Origin: CAVTBX01 sp963733135
GTDB lineage: Bacteria; Actinomycetota; Thermoleophilia; Gaiellales; Gaiellaceae
Assembly (NCBI GenBank): GCA_963733135.1
Contig: CAVTBX010000008.1
Location: 186,001-250,000, forward strand
DNA: 64,000 nt
Reading direction: 5' to 3'
Under the pieces are notes generated by a model, which did no database searches, was not told where the DNA came from, and was given only the letters and a program-made list of their open reading frames with translations. Both the position numbers and the translations under genes were made by a program. Below, piece by piece: positions 24,212 to 32,391 of this stretch. Position 1 is the first letter of the stretch, and the number at the start of each line of letters is the position of its first letter.

Positions 24212-25624
24212 TCAGACCGCGGTCGCGTGGGCGGGCTCGAGGCGCTCGCCGAACCGTGCTCGCTTCACGAACTGCCCCACGCCGGGCTTCGCAACGAGCT
24301 CTCCTCCTTCGACCAGAACCTGCCCGCGTAGGAGCACCGTCTCCGGCACCCCGGTCACCTCGGTGCCCTCGTAGAGGTTGTAGTCGGTCTTCGAGTGGCT
24401 CGACGCAGCCGAGATCGTCTCGCGCCGCTCGGGGTCGAAAACGACGAGATCCGCGTCGGAACCGACCGCGATCGTGCCCTTCCGCGGGTAGAGGCCGAAC
24501 AGCTTCGCCGGGTTCGTGGCCAGGAGCTCGACCATCCGCGAGAGCGAGATTCGGCCCTGGCGGACGCCGAACTCATGGATCATCTTCAGCCGGTCCTCGA
24601 GGCCCGGGCCGCCGTTCGGAATCTTGGAGAAGTCGTCCTTGCCGAGCGTCTTCTGGCCGTCCCACAGGAACGCGCAGTGGTCGGTCGAGATCACCGAGAG
24701 GACGTCCGTGCGGACGGCTGTCCAGAGCTTCTCCTGGTTCTCCTTGGCCCGTGGCGGCGGCGTGTACACGTACTTGCCGCCCTCGAAGTCGGGCCGCTCG
24801 AGGAACGAGTAGTCGACGAAGAAGTACTGCGTGCACGTCTCGCCGTGGACGTTCCAGCCCTTCTCACGAGCAATCCGGATCGGCTCGACAGCCTCCTCGC
24901 AGGAGACGTGCACGACGTAGAGCGGCGAGCCGGCGACGCGCGAGAGCTGGATTGCGCGGTTGGTCGCCTCACCCTCGGTCTCGGGGGGCCGGGTCAGAGC
25001 GTGGTACTTGGGCTCCGTCTTGCCTTCTGCGAGCGCCTGCTTCACGAGGACGTCGATCGCATCGCCGTTCTCGGCGTGAACCATGACGAGTGCGCCGGTC
25101 TCGGCCGCCACCTCCATCGTCCGGAAGAGCGTCTCGTCGTCGACCATGAGCGCGCCCTTGTAGGCCATGAAGAGCTTGTACGACGTCACACCCTGGTCGG
25201 GAAGAGTTGCGAGCTCCTCGAGCGATCCGCCCTCCGCAAGGTCGGTGACGGCCATGTGGAAGCCGTTGTCGATGACAGCCTTGCCCTCGCGCTTCTCATG
25301 CCAGCCTTCGAGCGCGTGCGTGAAGCTCTGGCCCTGTCCCTGGATCACGAAGTCGACGTGGCACGTCGTCCCGCCGAAGGCAGCCGCGGTCTGTCCGGAC
25401 TCGAAGTCGTCGATCGTGACGGTGCCGCCGAACGGCATGTCGAGATGCGTGTGCGGGTCGACGCAGCCCGGCAGCACGTACTTGCCCGAGGCGTCGATGA
25501 CCTTGTCGGCCGAGACGTCGAGGCTCGCGCCGAGCAGCGAAACGGCCTCGTCCTCGACGTAGACGTCCGCCACGTAGTCGTCGACGGCCGTCACCACGCG
25601 ACCGCCCTTCACGAGAATCGACAT
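24212..25624 (-). CDS. hydA: D-hydantoinase / dihydropyrimidinase
   Basis: A cyclic amidohydrolase opening dihydropyrimidine or hydantoin rings to N-carbamoyl products. The 470-residue protein has the binuclear metal site of the family: DPHTHLDMPFGG (His-x-His), SYKLFMAYKG with the lysine that is carboxylated, HAENGD, HVSCEE and STDHCAF with the Asp. Length and motif order fit dihydropyrimidinase closely. It follows an NMT1-type ABC importer on the same strand (72-base gap), and an N-carbamoyl hydrolase is divergent to the importer. Together they read as uptake and two-step hydrolysis of a pyrimidine or hydantoin. Confidence 0.93.
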   Translation of the reverse strand: MSILVKGGRVVTAVDDYVADVYVEDEAVSLLGASLDVSADKVIDASGKYVLPGCVDPHTHLDMPFGGTVTIDDFESGQTAAAFGGTTCHVDFVIQGQGQSFTHALEGWHEKREGKAVIDNGFHMAVTDLAEGGSLEELATLPDQGVTSYKLFMAYKGALMVDDETLFRTMEVAAETGALVMVHAENGDAIDVLVKQALAEGKTEPKYHALTRPPETEGEATNRAIQLSRVAGSPLYVVHVSCEEAVEPIRIAREKGWNVHGETCTQYFFVDYSFLERPDFEGGKYVYTPPPRAKENQEKLWTAVRTDVLSVISTDHCAFLWDGQKTLGKDDFSKIPNGGPGLEDRLKMIHEFGVRQGRISLSRMVELLATNPAKLFGLYPRKGTIAVGSDADLVVFDPERRETISAASSHSKTDYNLYEGTEVTGVPETVLLRGQVLVEGGELVAKPGVGQFVKRARFGERLEPAHATAV

Positions 25625-25696
25625 CGGATCCTCCCTCTCGGACGCCGCCCACCCGGGCCACGCGAGGGTGACCCGGGCGCCGGCGTGCGTCCGTAC

Positions 25697-26830
25697 CTAG
25701 ACGCCGCCCTCCTGCAGCTCGACCGTCTCCTTCTCCCAGCTGTCGCCGACCGCGTCCTCCTCGATGCCCTCGAGGGCCGCCTCGGCGAGGTCGGTGCGGT
25801 ACGCCCCCTCATCGGGCGCCTGCGAGATCACCTCGAACTGCTCGGCGATCTCGGCCGTCTGGGAAAAGGCCTCCTCGTCCATGAGCCCAATGCCGTCCGG
25901 CGAGGGCCAGATCAGCGCGTTGATCTCGTTGAGCTGCCAGCGCTGATGGCCCTCGGGCAGCGTCGGCCCGTTGTCGAGCACCGTCTGGAGGCACTCCTCC
26001 TGGTTGTCACGGCAGAAGATCCAGCCGCGGAACGAGGCGCGGAGGAAGCGCTCCGCGACGTCCTCGTTGCCCTCCTCGGCGATCCAGTCGCCGCGGACGA
26101 AGACACCGTCCTCGAGCATCGCCGTGCCCGCGTCCTCCATCGAGATCACGTTCAGATCCTCGAGCTGGTAGAGCTCGCCCGTGTCCGGGTTCTGCTGCTC
26201 GAGCACCTGCGCGAGCTCGTTGTACGTCATCGCGGCAGCCGCGTCGACCTCACGGTTCAGGAAGAGGTTCATGTCGAACGGCTGGTCGACGATCGTGACG
26301 TCATCCGGGTTGTCAGGGTCGATTCCGTTCTTCGTCAGCGCCGCGAAGAGCTCGAACTCGTTGCCGCAGCACCAGACGCCCACCTTCTTGCCCGCCATGC
26401 CGGCCACGTCGGTGATGCCGCTGTCCTTGTGCGTCACTTCGAGCATGCCGCTCTTCTGGAAGATCTGGGCGATGTTGACGAGATCCGAGCCCTGGTCGCG
26501 CGACGACAGCAGGCTCGGGAGCCAGTTGATCCCGAACTCGGCCTGCCCGCCGGCCACGACCTGCTCAGGCGTGATGTCGGGCCCACCGACGAGGATCTCG
26601 ACGTCGAGACCTTCCTCGTCGTAGTACCCCTGCTCGAGTGCGGAGTAGAACCCGGCGAACTGCGCCTGCGTCACCCACTTGAGCTGGAGCCGAACCTTGT
26701 CGGGGGCTCCGCCTGACTCGCTTGTCTCGCCGCCGCCGCCCGCCTCGCCGCCGTCGTCGCCGCCGCACGCCGCGAGCGTCAAGACCGCCGCGACAGCCGC
26801 GACCAAGAGCCACAACCACCTGCGCCTCAT
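25697..26830 (-). CDS. ABC transporter substrate-binding lipoprotein (NMT1/THI5-like)
   Basis: A 377-residue extracytoplasmic binding lipoprotein. The signal peptide ends in lipobox LTLAAC and is followed by a Gly/Asp/Glu-rich linker. LQLKWVTQAQFAGFYSALEQ and GLDVEILVGGPDITPEQVVA are typical of the NMT1/SsuA group that binds pyrimidine precursors, taurine or similar small molecules. A double cysteine occurs in VGVWCCGNEFELF. The ATG at 26830 is preceded by GAAAGGGG; an upstream in-frame start eight codons earlier is weaker. Context suggests a hydantoin or pyrimidine ligand (inference). Confidence 0.9.
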   Translation of the reverse strand: MRRRWLWLLVAAVAAVLTLAACGGDDGGEAGGGGETSESGGAPDKVRLQLKWVTQAQFAGFYSALEQGYYDEEGLDVEILVGGPDITPEQVVAGGQAEFGINWLPSLLSSRDQGSDLVNIAQIFQKSGMLEVTHKDSGITDVAGMAGKKVGVWCCGNEFELFAALTKNGIDPDNPDDVTIVDQPFDMNLFLNREVDAAAAMTYNELAQVLEQQNPDTGELYQLEDLNVISMEDAGTAMLEDGVFVRGDWIAEEGNEDVAERFLRASFRGWIFCRDNQEECLQTVLDNGPTLPEGHQRWQLNEINALIWPSPDGIGLMDEEAFSQTAEIAEQFEVISQAPDEGAYRTDLAEAALEGIEEDAVGDSWEKETVELQEGGV

Positions 26831-26873
26831 CAACGTCCCCTTTCTCATTTGCACCTTCTCCTCTTTGCCTTGC

Positions 26874-27701
26874 CTATGCCTCGAGCGCCGACGGAAATCG
26901 GCGCATGACGAGCTTTTCGACCGCGACGACCGCGAGATAGAACGCGACCCCGAGGAAGCTCGCGACGATGATCGCAGCCCACGCCAGCTCGAACTGGAAG
27001 AGCGCCGCCGAGTTCTTGATCACCACACCGAGCGCCTCCCGCGACCCTCCGAAGTACTCCCCCACGACCGCGCCGATCATCGCCAGCACGCTCGCTACTT
27101 TCAACCCCGAGAAGAGGAAAGGGAGCGACGTGGGGATCCGGACGCGGCGGAAGATCTCCCATTCGCCCGCCGCGTAGGAGCGCATGAGCTCGATCGACGA
27201 CGGATGCACGGAGGTGAGGCCGCGGAGCGTGTTCACGAGCACCGGGAAGAAGCAGATCATCGCGGCGATCGCCATCTTCGAGAGCGGGTTCAGGAGCCCG
27301 AACCAGTTGTTCATGATCGGCGCGAAGGCGATGATCGGGACGGCGCTCGCCGCGATCGCGTACGGCATGAGCGCTCCGCCGAGAGCACGCCAGCGAGCCA
27401 GGACGAGCGCGGTCAGGATCCCCAGGCTCGACCCGATCGCAAAGCCGCCGAGCGCCTCGCGGAACGTGAAAAGGCCGGCGTTCCAGAGCTCCGTGCGGCG
27501 CTCGCCGAGCGTCTCGAGGATGTCGGACGGCGGCGGCAGCAGGAAGCGCTCGATGTCGAGCCCGCGCACCAGCCCCTCCCACGCCGCGATGCCCGCAACG
27601 AGCACGACGAGCGCCGGCACCCAGTCGCGGGCCCGGCGGCCGATATGCCCGACGAGGCCGCGCGGAACGGGCTGGACGCCCGCGCTCGTGACGCTGCTCA
27701 T
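26874..27701 (-). CDS. ABC transporter permease (SsuC/ThiX-like)
   Basis: A 275-residue inner-membrane subunit of the importer, with six helices and the EAA-type loop ELMRSYAAGEWEIFRRVRIP followed by SLPFLFSGLKVAS that docks on the ATPase. Its start overlaps the ATPase stop by four bases. It is paralogous to the permease at 28507-29346 (both have SLPFLF or SLPYLF, GLKVAS or ALKISA). The importer therefore probably uses a permease heterodimer rather than the usual homodimer. Confidence 0.9.
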   Translation of the reverse strand: MSSVTSAGVQPVPRGLVGHIGRRARDWVPALVVLVAGIAAWEGLVRGLDIERFLLPPPSDILETLGERRTELWNAGLFTFREALGGFAIGSSLGILTALVLARWRALGGALMPYAIAASAVPIIAFAPIMNNWFGLLNPLSKMAIAAMICFFPVLVNTLRGLTSVHPSSIELMRSYAAGEWEIFRRVRIPTSLPFLFSGLKVASVLAMIGAVVGEYFGGSREALGVVIKNSAALFQFELAWAAIIVASFLGVAFYLAVVAVEKLVMRRFPSALEA

Positions 27702-28510
27702 GCCGCGCCCTCGCTTGCGGCGGGAGCGGTGGCCGCCTCGGGCAGACCACCGACGGCGCGCAGCCGCTCGCGGACGTCGGTCACGAGCTCGAAGAACCGC
27801 GCCTCCTCGCGCGTGTCGGTCGTCCGCGGCTGCGGCAGGTCGACCTCGACGACGCCCGCGATCCGGCCCGGCCGGGCCGACATGACGACGACGCGGGTCG
27901 AGAGGAACACCGCCTCGGGGATCGAGTGCGTGACGAAGACGATCGTCGAGCCTGCGCGTTCCCAGATCCGCAGGAGCTCGAGGTTCAGACGCTCACGGGT
28001 CATCTCGTCGAGCGCTCCGAACGGCTCGTCCATGAGGAGGATCGCCGGGTCGAAGGAGAGCGCCCGCGCGATCGCGACGCGCTGCTGCATCCCGCCCGAG
28101 AGCTGCCAGGGGTGGTGGCGCTCGAAGCCGACGAGCTCGACGAGCTCGACCATCTCGCGGACGCGCGCGGCCCGCTTCCCCCGATTCCAGCCCTGCATCT
28201 CGAGCGGCAGCGCGATGTTCCGCTCGACGGTGCGCCAGTCGTAGAGCACCGCATCCTGGAAGACGATGCCGTAGTCGCGATCCTGACGGGCCTCCTTCAC
28301 CGGCTTGCCGTTCACAGCGACATCGCCCTCGCTCGCGGGCACCAGGTCGCCGATCACGCGCAGGAGCGTCGACTTGCCGCAGCCTGAGGGCCCGATGAGG
28401 GAGACGAACTCGCCGGGCCGGACCTCGAGGTCGATGTCCTGGAGCGCCGTGATCTCGCCGAAGCGCTTCGTGACGCCCTGGATGGTGACTGCGGCCGCGG
28501 ACTCGTTCAC
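27698..28510 (-). CDS. ABC transporter ATPase (SsuB/TauB-like)
   Basis: A 270-residue ATPase for the importer. Walker A is GPSGCGKST near residue 40, the Q-loop VFQDAVLYDW, the signature LSGGMQQR, Walker B AILLMDEPFGALD and the H-loop VTHSIPEAVFL. The GTG at 28510 (VNESAAAVTIQGVTKRFGE) is chosen by the four-base overlap with the upstream permease; the open frame further upstream is not protein-like. It sits between the two permease genes, each overlapping by four bases. Confidence 0.93.
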   Translation of the reverse strand: MNESAAAVTIQGVTKRFGEITALQDIDLEVRPGEFVSLIGPSGCGKSTLLRVIGDLVPASEGDVAVNGKPVKEARQDRDYGIVFQDAVLYDWRTVERNIALPLEMQGWNRGKRAARVREMVELVELVGFERHHPWQLSGGMQQRVAIARALSFDPAILLMDEPFGALDEMTRERLNLELLRIWERAGSTIVFVTHSIPEAVFLSTRVVVMSARPGRIAGVVEVDLPQPRTTDTREEARFFELVTDVRERLRAVGGLPEAATAPAASEGAA

Positions 28511-29346
28511 GCGACGTGCTCCGGGGCTCTCCGGACTACGAGCTTCTCCGCGCCCGCGACGACGAGGAAGAACGCGATCCCGAGCAGCGACGCGATGATG
28601 ATCGTCGCCCACAGGCTCGGCGGCGACGAGAGGTAGTACTGGTTGAAGTTCAGAATCGCGCCTCCGAGCCCGCCCTGGATCGATGACGGGAGCTCGCCGA
28701 TGATCGCTCCCACGACGCTGGCTGTGGCCGAGATCTTGAGGGCCGTGAAGAGGTACGGCAGCGACGAGGGGACGCGCACCTTCCAGAGCACGGCCCACCG
28801 GCTCGCCGCGTACGACCGCATGAGCTCGAGCGAGTCTGGGCTCGCCGAGAGAAGACCGCGAAGGGTGTTGATCGTCACCGGGAAGAACGTGAGGTAGGCG
28901 GCGATCACGGAGACCGCGAACCAGCCCTTCTGGAGCCAAACGACCACCATCGGAGCGATCGCGAGGATCGGGATGGTCTGCGAGGCGACGATGAACGGCA
29001 GGAAGCCGCGCTCCAGGAACCGCGAGTGCGCGAGTGCGACGGCGAGCACGAAGCCCGCGGCAGCGCCCATCAGGAAGCCGACGAAGGCCTCCTTCGCGGT
29101 GAAGAGCGCTGCGTCCCAGAGCACCTCGATTAGCAGCGGGCCGTTCGTCCGCGAGGGCTCGAAGAGCTGACCGATCATGTCGTGGATATGCGGCATCGTC
29201 CGGTCGTTCGGCTCGAACTGGCCGATCCGCAGGCCGGTCGTCTCGCCAATCCACCTGAAGGCCTCCCACGCGCCCCAGAGGACCGCGATCACGGCAACGA
29301 AGACGAGAGCTCTCTGGCCGAGCCGGCGCGCATCGGGGCGAGGCAT
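28507..29346 (-). CDS. ABC transporter permease (SsuC/ThiX-like)
   Basis: A 279-residue first gene of the importer operon. It has six membrane helices, the EAA-type loop ELMRSYAASRWAVLWKVRVP and SLPYLFTALKISATASVVG. It is distinct from its paralogue in the N-terminal periplasmic region (NDRTMPHIHDMIGQLF). Only 48 bases separate its start from the divergent N-carbamoylase gene, so both are probably controlled from the same short region. Confidence 0.9.
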   Translation of the reverse strand: MPRPDARRLGQRALVFVAVIAVLWGAWEAFRWIGETTGLRIGQFEPNDRTMPHIHDMIGQLFEPSRTNGPLLIEVLWDAALFTAKEAFVGFLMGAAAGFVLAVALAHSRFLERGFLPFIVASQTIPILAIAPMVVVWLQKGWFAVSVIAAYLTFFPVTINTLRGLLSASPDSLELMRSYAASRWAVLWKVRVPSSLPYLFTALKISATASVVGAIIGELPSSIQGGLGGAILNFNQYYLSSPPSLWATIIIASLLGIAFFLVVAGAEKLVVRRAPEHVA

Positions 29347-29394
29347 CCGTATTCCTTACCACACTTGGCCGGACGGACGGATTAAGCTCGCGCG

Positions 29395-30633
29395 GTGTCG
29401 CTCGACCCGTCTCGAACCGTCGCCGAGCTCCGCGAGCTCAGGGAGCTGACCGGGGACGAGGACGGCGCGCAGCGCGTGGCCTGGACGGATACGTGGGAGC
29501 GCGCCCGGGCTTGGCTCCGAGAGAAGGTCGCCGACACCGGCGCCGAGCACCAGGTCGACGAGGCCGGGAACCAGTGGTTCACGCTCCGCGGCGCCTCAGA
29601 CCGCGCGCTCCTGATCGGCGGGCACATCGACTCGGTGCCGAACGGCGGCTGGTTGGACGGCGCGCTGAACGTCGTCGCCGGCGTCGAGGTGCTTCGCCGG
29701 ATCGCGGCGGACGGCGAGCCGCCGCTCACCGTGCGGCTCGTCGAGTGGGCGGACGAGGAGGGTGCGCGCTTCGGCCGCAGCCTCTTCGGGTCGAGCGCGG
29801 CCTCGGGGACGATGGACGACCAGGACGACCTGCGGGCCCGGAAGGACGCGGACGGCGTCGCGCTTCCCGACGCGCTCGCCGAGCACGGCGTCGACCTCGA
29901 CCACGCGCTCGAGGCTCGCGCACAGCTCGAGTCCGCCGCCGCCTACCTCGAGCTCCACATCGAGCAAGGCCCGGTGCTCGAGTCCATGAACCTCCCGCTC
30001 GGCGTCGTGCTCGGCACCTACGGCGTCGAGCGCAGCCAGATCACCTGGCGCGGCCAGGCCGCCCACGCGGGCTCGACGCCGATGGACAAGCGGCGAGACG
30101 CGCTCGCAGGGGCGGCCAAGCTCGCGCTCGAGATTCGCGGTATCGCACAGCGCGTCGGCGACGGCGCGGTCTGCACGTCGGGCGGCGTCGTCTGCAAGCC
30201 CGGCATCGTCACGTCGGTCGTCGAGACCGCGGTGCAGCTCCTCGACCAGCGCCACCTGGACGGCGACAGCCTCGCCCGCCTGCTGGCCGAGGCGAAGGAG
30301 GCAAGCGTGCGGTTCGCGGCCGAAGAGGACGTCGAGGTCGAGTGGGATCGGATCTGGCGCATCGACCCGATCCTCTTCGACGATGATCTGATCGAGCTCG
30401 CGGACGAGGCCGTCACCGAGGTCGCAGGGCAGTCGCATCGCCTCCCGAGCGGCCCGCTCCACGACGCCGCCGAGGTCGCGCGGGCCGGCGTCCCCACCGT
30501 GATGCTCTTCGTCCAGAGCCTCCGCGGCCTCTCGCACACGAAGGTCGAGGACACGAAGCCAGAGCACCTCGAGCTCGCGGTGCAGGCGCTCGACCGGCTC
30601 GCGCAGAAGACGCTGGATAAGCTCTCCCCGTAG
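29395..30633 (+). CDS. N-carbamoyl-amino-acid hydrolase / beta-ureidopropionase (M20 family)
   Basis: Hydrolyses N-carbamoyl amino acids or ureidopropionate to the amino acid, CO2 and ammonia: the step after hydantoinase. The 412-residue protein has the two-zinc site: GGHIDSVPNGG, WLDGALN, WADEEGARFG, YLELHIEQGP and LSHTKVEDT. QAAHAGSTPMDKRRDA marks the dimerisation and substrate domain of the Zn-dependent hydrolase (allantoate amidohydrolase, carbamoylase) group. The start is GTG at 29395, divergent to the importer. Whether the substrate is a hydantoin derivative, ureidopropionate or allantoate cannot be told from sequence alone. Confidence 0.9.
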   Translation: MSLDPSRTVAELRELRELTGDEDGAQRVAWTDTWERARAWLREKVADTGAEHQVDEAGNQWFTLRGASDRALLIGGHIDSVPNGGWLDGALNVVAGVEVLRRIAADGEPPLTVRLVEWADEEGARFGRSLFGSSAASGTMDDQDDLRARKDADGVALPDALAEHGVDLDHALEARAQLESAAAYLELHIEQGPVLESMNLPLGVVLGTYGVERSQITWRGQAAHAGSTPMDKRRDALAGAAKLALEIRGIAQRVGDGAVCTSGGVVCKPGIVTSVVETAVQLLDQRHLDGDSLARLLAEAKEASVRFAAEEDVEVEWDRIWRIDPILFDDDLIELADEAVTEVAGQSHRLPSGPLHDAAEVARAGVPTVMLFVQSLRGLSHTKVEDTKPEHLELAVQALDRLAQKTLDKLSP

Positions 30634-30722
30634 CACCGCCCGCCGACTCGCCCACGCCTCTCCGCAGTCGGCCGCTGCTCGCGCTCTTCACGGCCGAGGC
30701 CATCTCGACCACCGGGTCGCAG

Positions 30723-31874
30723 ATGTCCTGGCTCGCGATCCCGTGGTTCGTCCTCGAGACAACGGGCTCCCCGACCCGCATGTCGCTCGTTCTCGCCGCC
30801 GAGTTTCTCGGGACGGCGCTCCTGGGCATTCCGAGCGGAGCGGTCGCAGCCCGCCTCGGGGCGCGCGCAACCCTGCTCGGCTGCGATCTCGTCAGAGCTC
30901 CGCTCGTCGCGCTCGTGCCTCTGCTCCACGCGGTGGATCTCCTGTCCCTGCCGCTGCTGGCTGCGATCGCGTTTCTCATGGGCGCGCTGTGGACGCCCGC
31001 CTTCTCCTCGCAGCGGGTGATCCTGCCCGAGCTGCTCGGCGAGGACGAGCGCCTGCTGGGGCAGGCGAACGCCCTGCTTCGGGCGACGACGAGCACGACC
31101 GTCCTGATCGGTCCGCCGCTCGCTGGCCTCCTGATCGTCGCGATGGGCGCCAGCAACGTGCTCTGGCTGGACGCAGGCTCCTTCCTCCTCTCCTTCGCCC
31201 TCCTCGCGCTCTTCGTCCCTCCCGGCGAGCGCGCGCCCGAGGCAGAGGACGCCGGCGGTCTCACGAGGGGTCTCCGGTTCCTCTGGCGCGACAGGCTCCT
31301 CCGGCCGTGGACGCTCGCCGGGGCGAGCTTCGAGCTCGGCTGGCAGGCCCTGTTCGCGACCATCCCGGTGATCGCGTTCCTCCGGTTCGACGATCCGACC
31401 GTCGCCGGATGGCTGTGGGCGGCGTTCGGCGCCGGCGGAATCGCCGGGAACATCCTGGTCCTGCCCGTGCTTCGGCGCTGGGACCCGTTCTCGATCGTGG
31501 TGATCGCCAAGACGGCCCAGCTCGTGGCGCTCTGGCTCCTCGTCCTCGACCTGCCGATCGTCCTGTTCGGGGCGACGCTTGCCGCGGCGAGCTTCCTCGC
31601 CTCCTTCGTCAGCTCGCCTGTCACCGGCGTCCAGACGGCACGCACTCCGCCTCCGTTGCGGGCGCACGCGATGGCCGCATACCTGACGATCACGCTCGTC
31701 GCGGGAGCAGTCGGGCTCGCCGCGGCCGGGCCGGCGCTCGAGAGCGCCGGATTCAGCGCGACATTCCTCGCCATCGCCGCGATCCACACCGTCGGAGCCA
31801 TCCCGTTCGTGCGCGCGGCCCTCCGGGAACGGGGTCGGTACGCCCCAGCCTCCGTGGCTGACGAGAGCGCGTAA
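30723..31874 (+). CDS. MFS transporter (N-terminus uncertain)
   Basis: A major-facilitator protein of about 383 residues from the ATG at 30723, with eleven hydrophobic helices and GSPTRMSLVLAAEFLGTALL after helix 1. Helix 1 starts before that ATG: the same frame upstream reads LLALFTAEAISTTGSQ, typical of MFS proteins, back to a CTG at 30675. No ATG, GTG or TTG occurs in that frame between the upstream stop near 30618 and 30723. Either translation starts at a rare codon, the frame has an indel, or the protein lacks part of helix 1. It follows the carbamoylase on the same strand; the substrate is unknown. Confidence 0.82.
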   Translation: MSWLAIPWFVLETTGSPTRMSLVLAAEFLGTALLGIPSGAVAARLGARATLLGCDLVRAPLVALVPLLHAVDLLSLPLLAAIAFLMGALWTPAFSSQRVILPELLGEDERLLGQANALLRATTSTTVLIGPPLAGLLIVAMGASNVLWLDAGSFLLSFALLALFVPPGERAPEAEDAGGLTRGLRFLWRDRLLRPWTLAGASFELGWQALFATIPVIAFLRFDDPTVAGWLWAAFGAGGIAGNILVLPVLRRWDPFSIVVIAKTAQLVALWLLVLDLPIVLFGATLAAASFLASFVSSPVTGVQTARTPPPLRAHAMAAYLTITLVAGAVGLAAAGPALESAGFSATFLAIAAIHTVGAIPFVRAALRERGRYAPASVADESA

Positions 31875-31894
31875 GTCGTGGCTCGTAGCTGCGC

Positions 31895-32338
31895 TCAGGC
31901 GAAACGGACGAGCGCGACGCCGGCCGCAACCAGCGTGACTCCGGCGATCCGGCCCGGCGTCACTGCCTGCTCAGGGAAGCCGACCCACCCGAAGTGGTCG
32001 AGTACGAGCGCCGCGCCGGCTTGGCCGGCGACGAGGATCACGAAGAGGAACGCGGCACCGAGCGCGGGCGCAGCGAACGCCGTCGTCGCAACGTAGAAGG
32101 CGCCGAGCAAGCCCCCGACCCAGACCCACCACGGCGCGCGGCCCAGATCTCCGAGCTCCCGATCCCGAAAGAGGAGGAGCGACAGGAGAAGGAGCGCCGC
32201 GCCGCCGACGACGAAGGAGACCACCGCGGCCCGCACCGAGCCCCCGACCCAGTCCGCGAGAACCGCGTTCATCCCGACCTGAAACGGGAGCAGGCAACCC
32301 GCGAGGAGCGCGAGCGCAGCGTAGCCGAGCGCGTTCAC
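31895..32338 (-). CDS. DMT-type transporter of the YdcZ/DUF606 family
   Basis: A 147-residue protein with five hydrophobic helices. PFQVGMNAVLADWVGGSVRA near the N-terminus, WWVWVGGLLGAFYVATTAF in the centre and LVAGQAGAALVLDHFGWVGF near the end are the signatures of DUF606 half-transporters, relatives of drug/metabolite exporters. It begins just before the divergent F420-dependent oxidoreductase gene and converges with the MFS gene (20-base gap). Confidence 0.85.
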   Translation of the reverse strand: MNALGYAALALLAGCLLPFQVGMNAVLADWVGGSVRAAVVSFVVGGAALLLLSLLLFRDRELGDLGRAPWWVWVGGLLGAFYVATTAFAAPALGAAFLFVILVAGQAGAALVLDHFGWVGFPEQAVTPGRIAGVTLVAAGVALVRFA

Positions 32339-32391
32339 AGGCCGGATTTCCAGGGTCTATGCTCTCTTCCTCCGCGAACCCGGGAGGCTCA

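Noticed and set aside
24395..26716. A 773-codon open frame on the plus strand opposite the hydantoinase and binding-protein genes
   Set aside because: It is the antisense of two clear genes. Its product is Arg/Leu/Glu/His-rich without domains. Long antisense frames are expected at this GC content.
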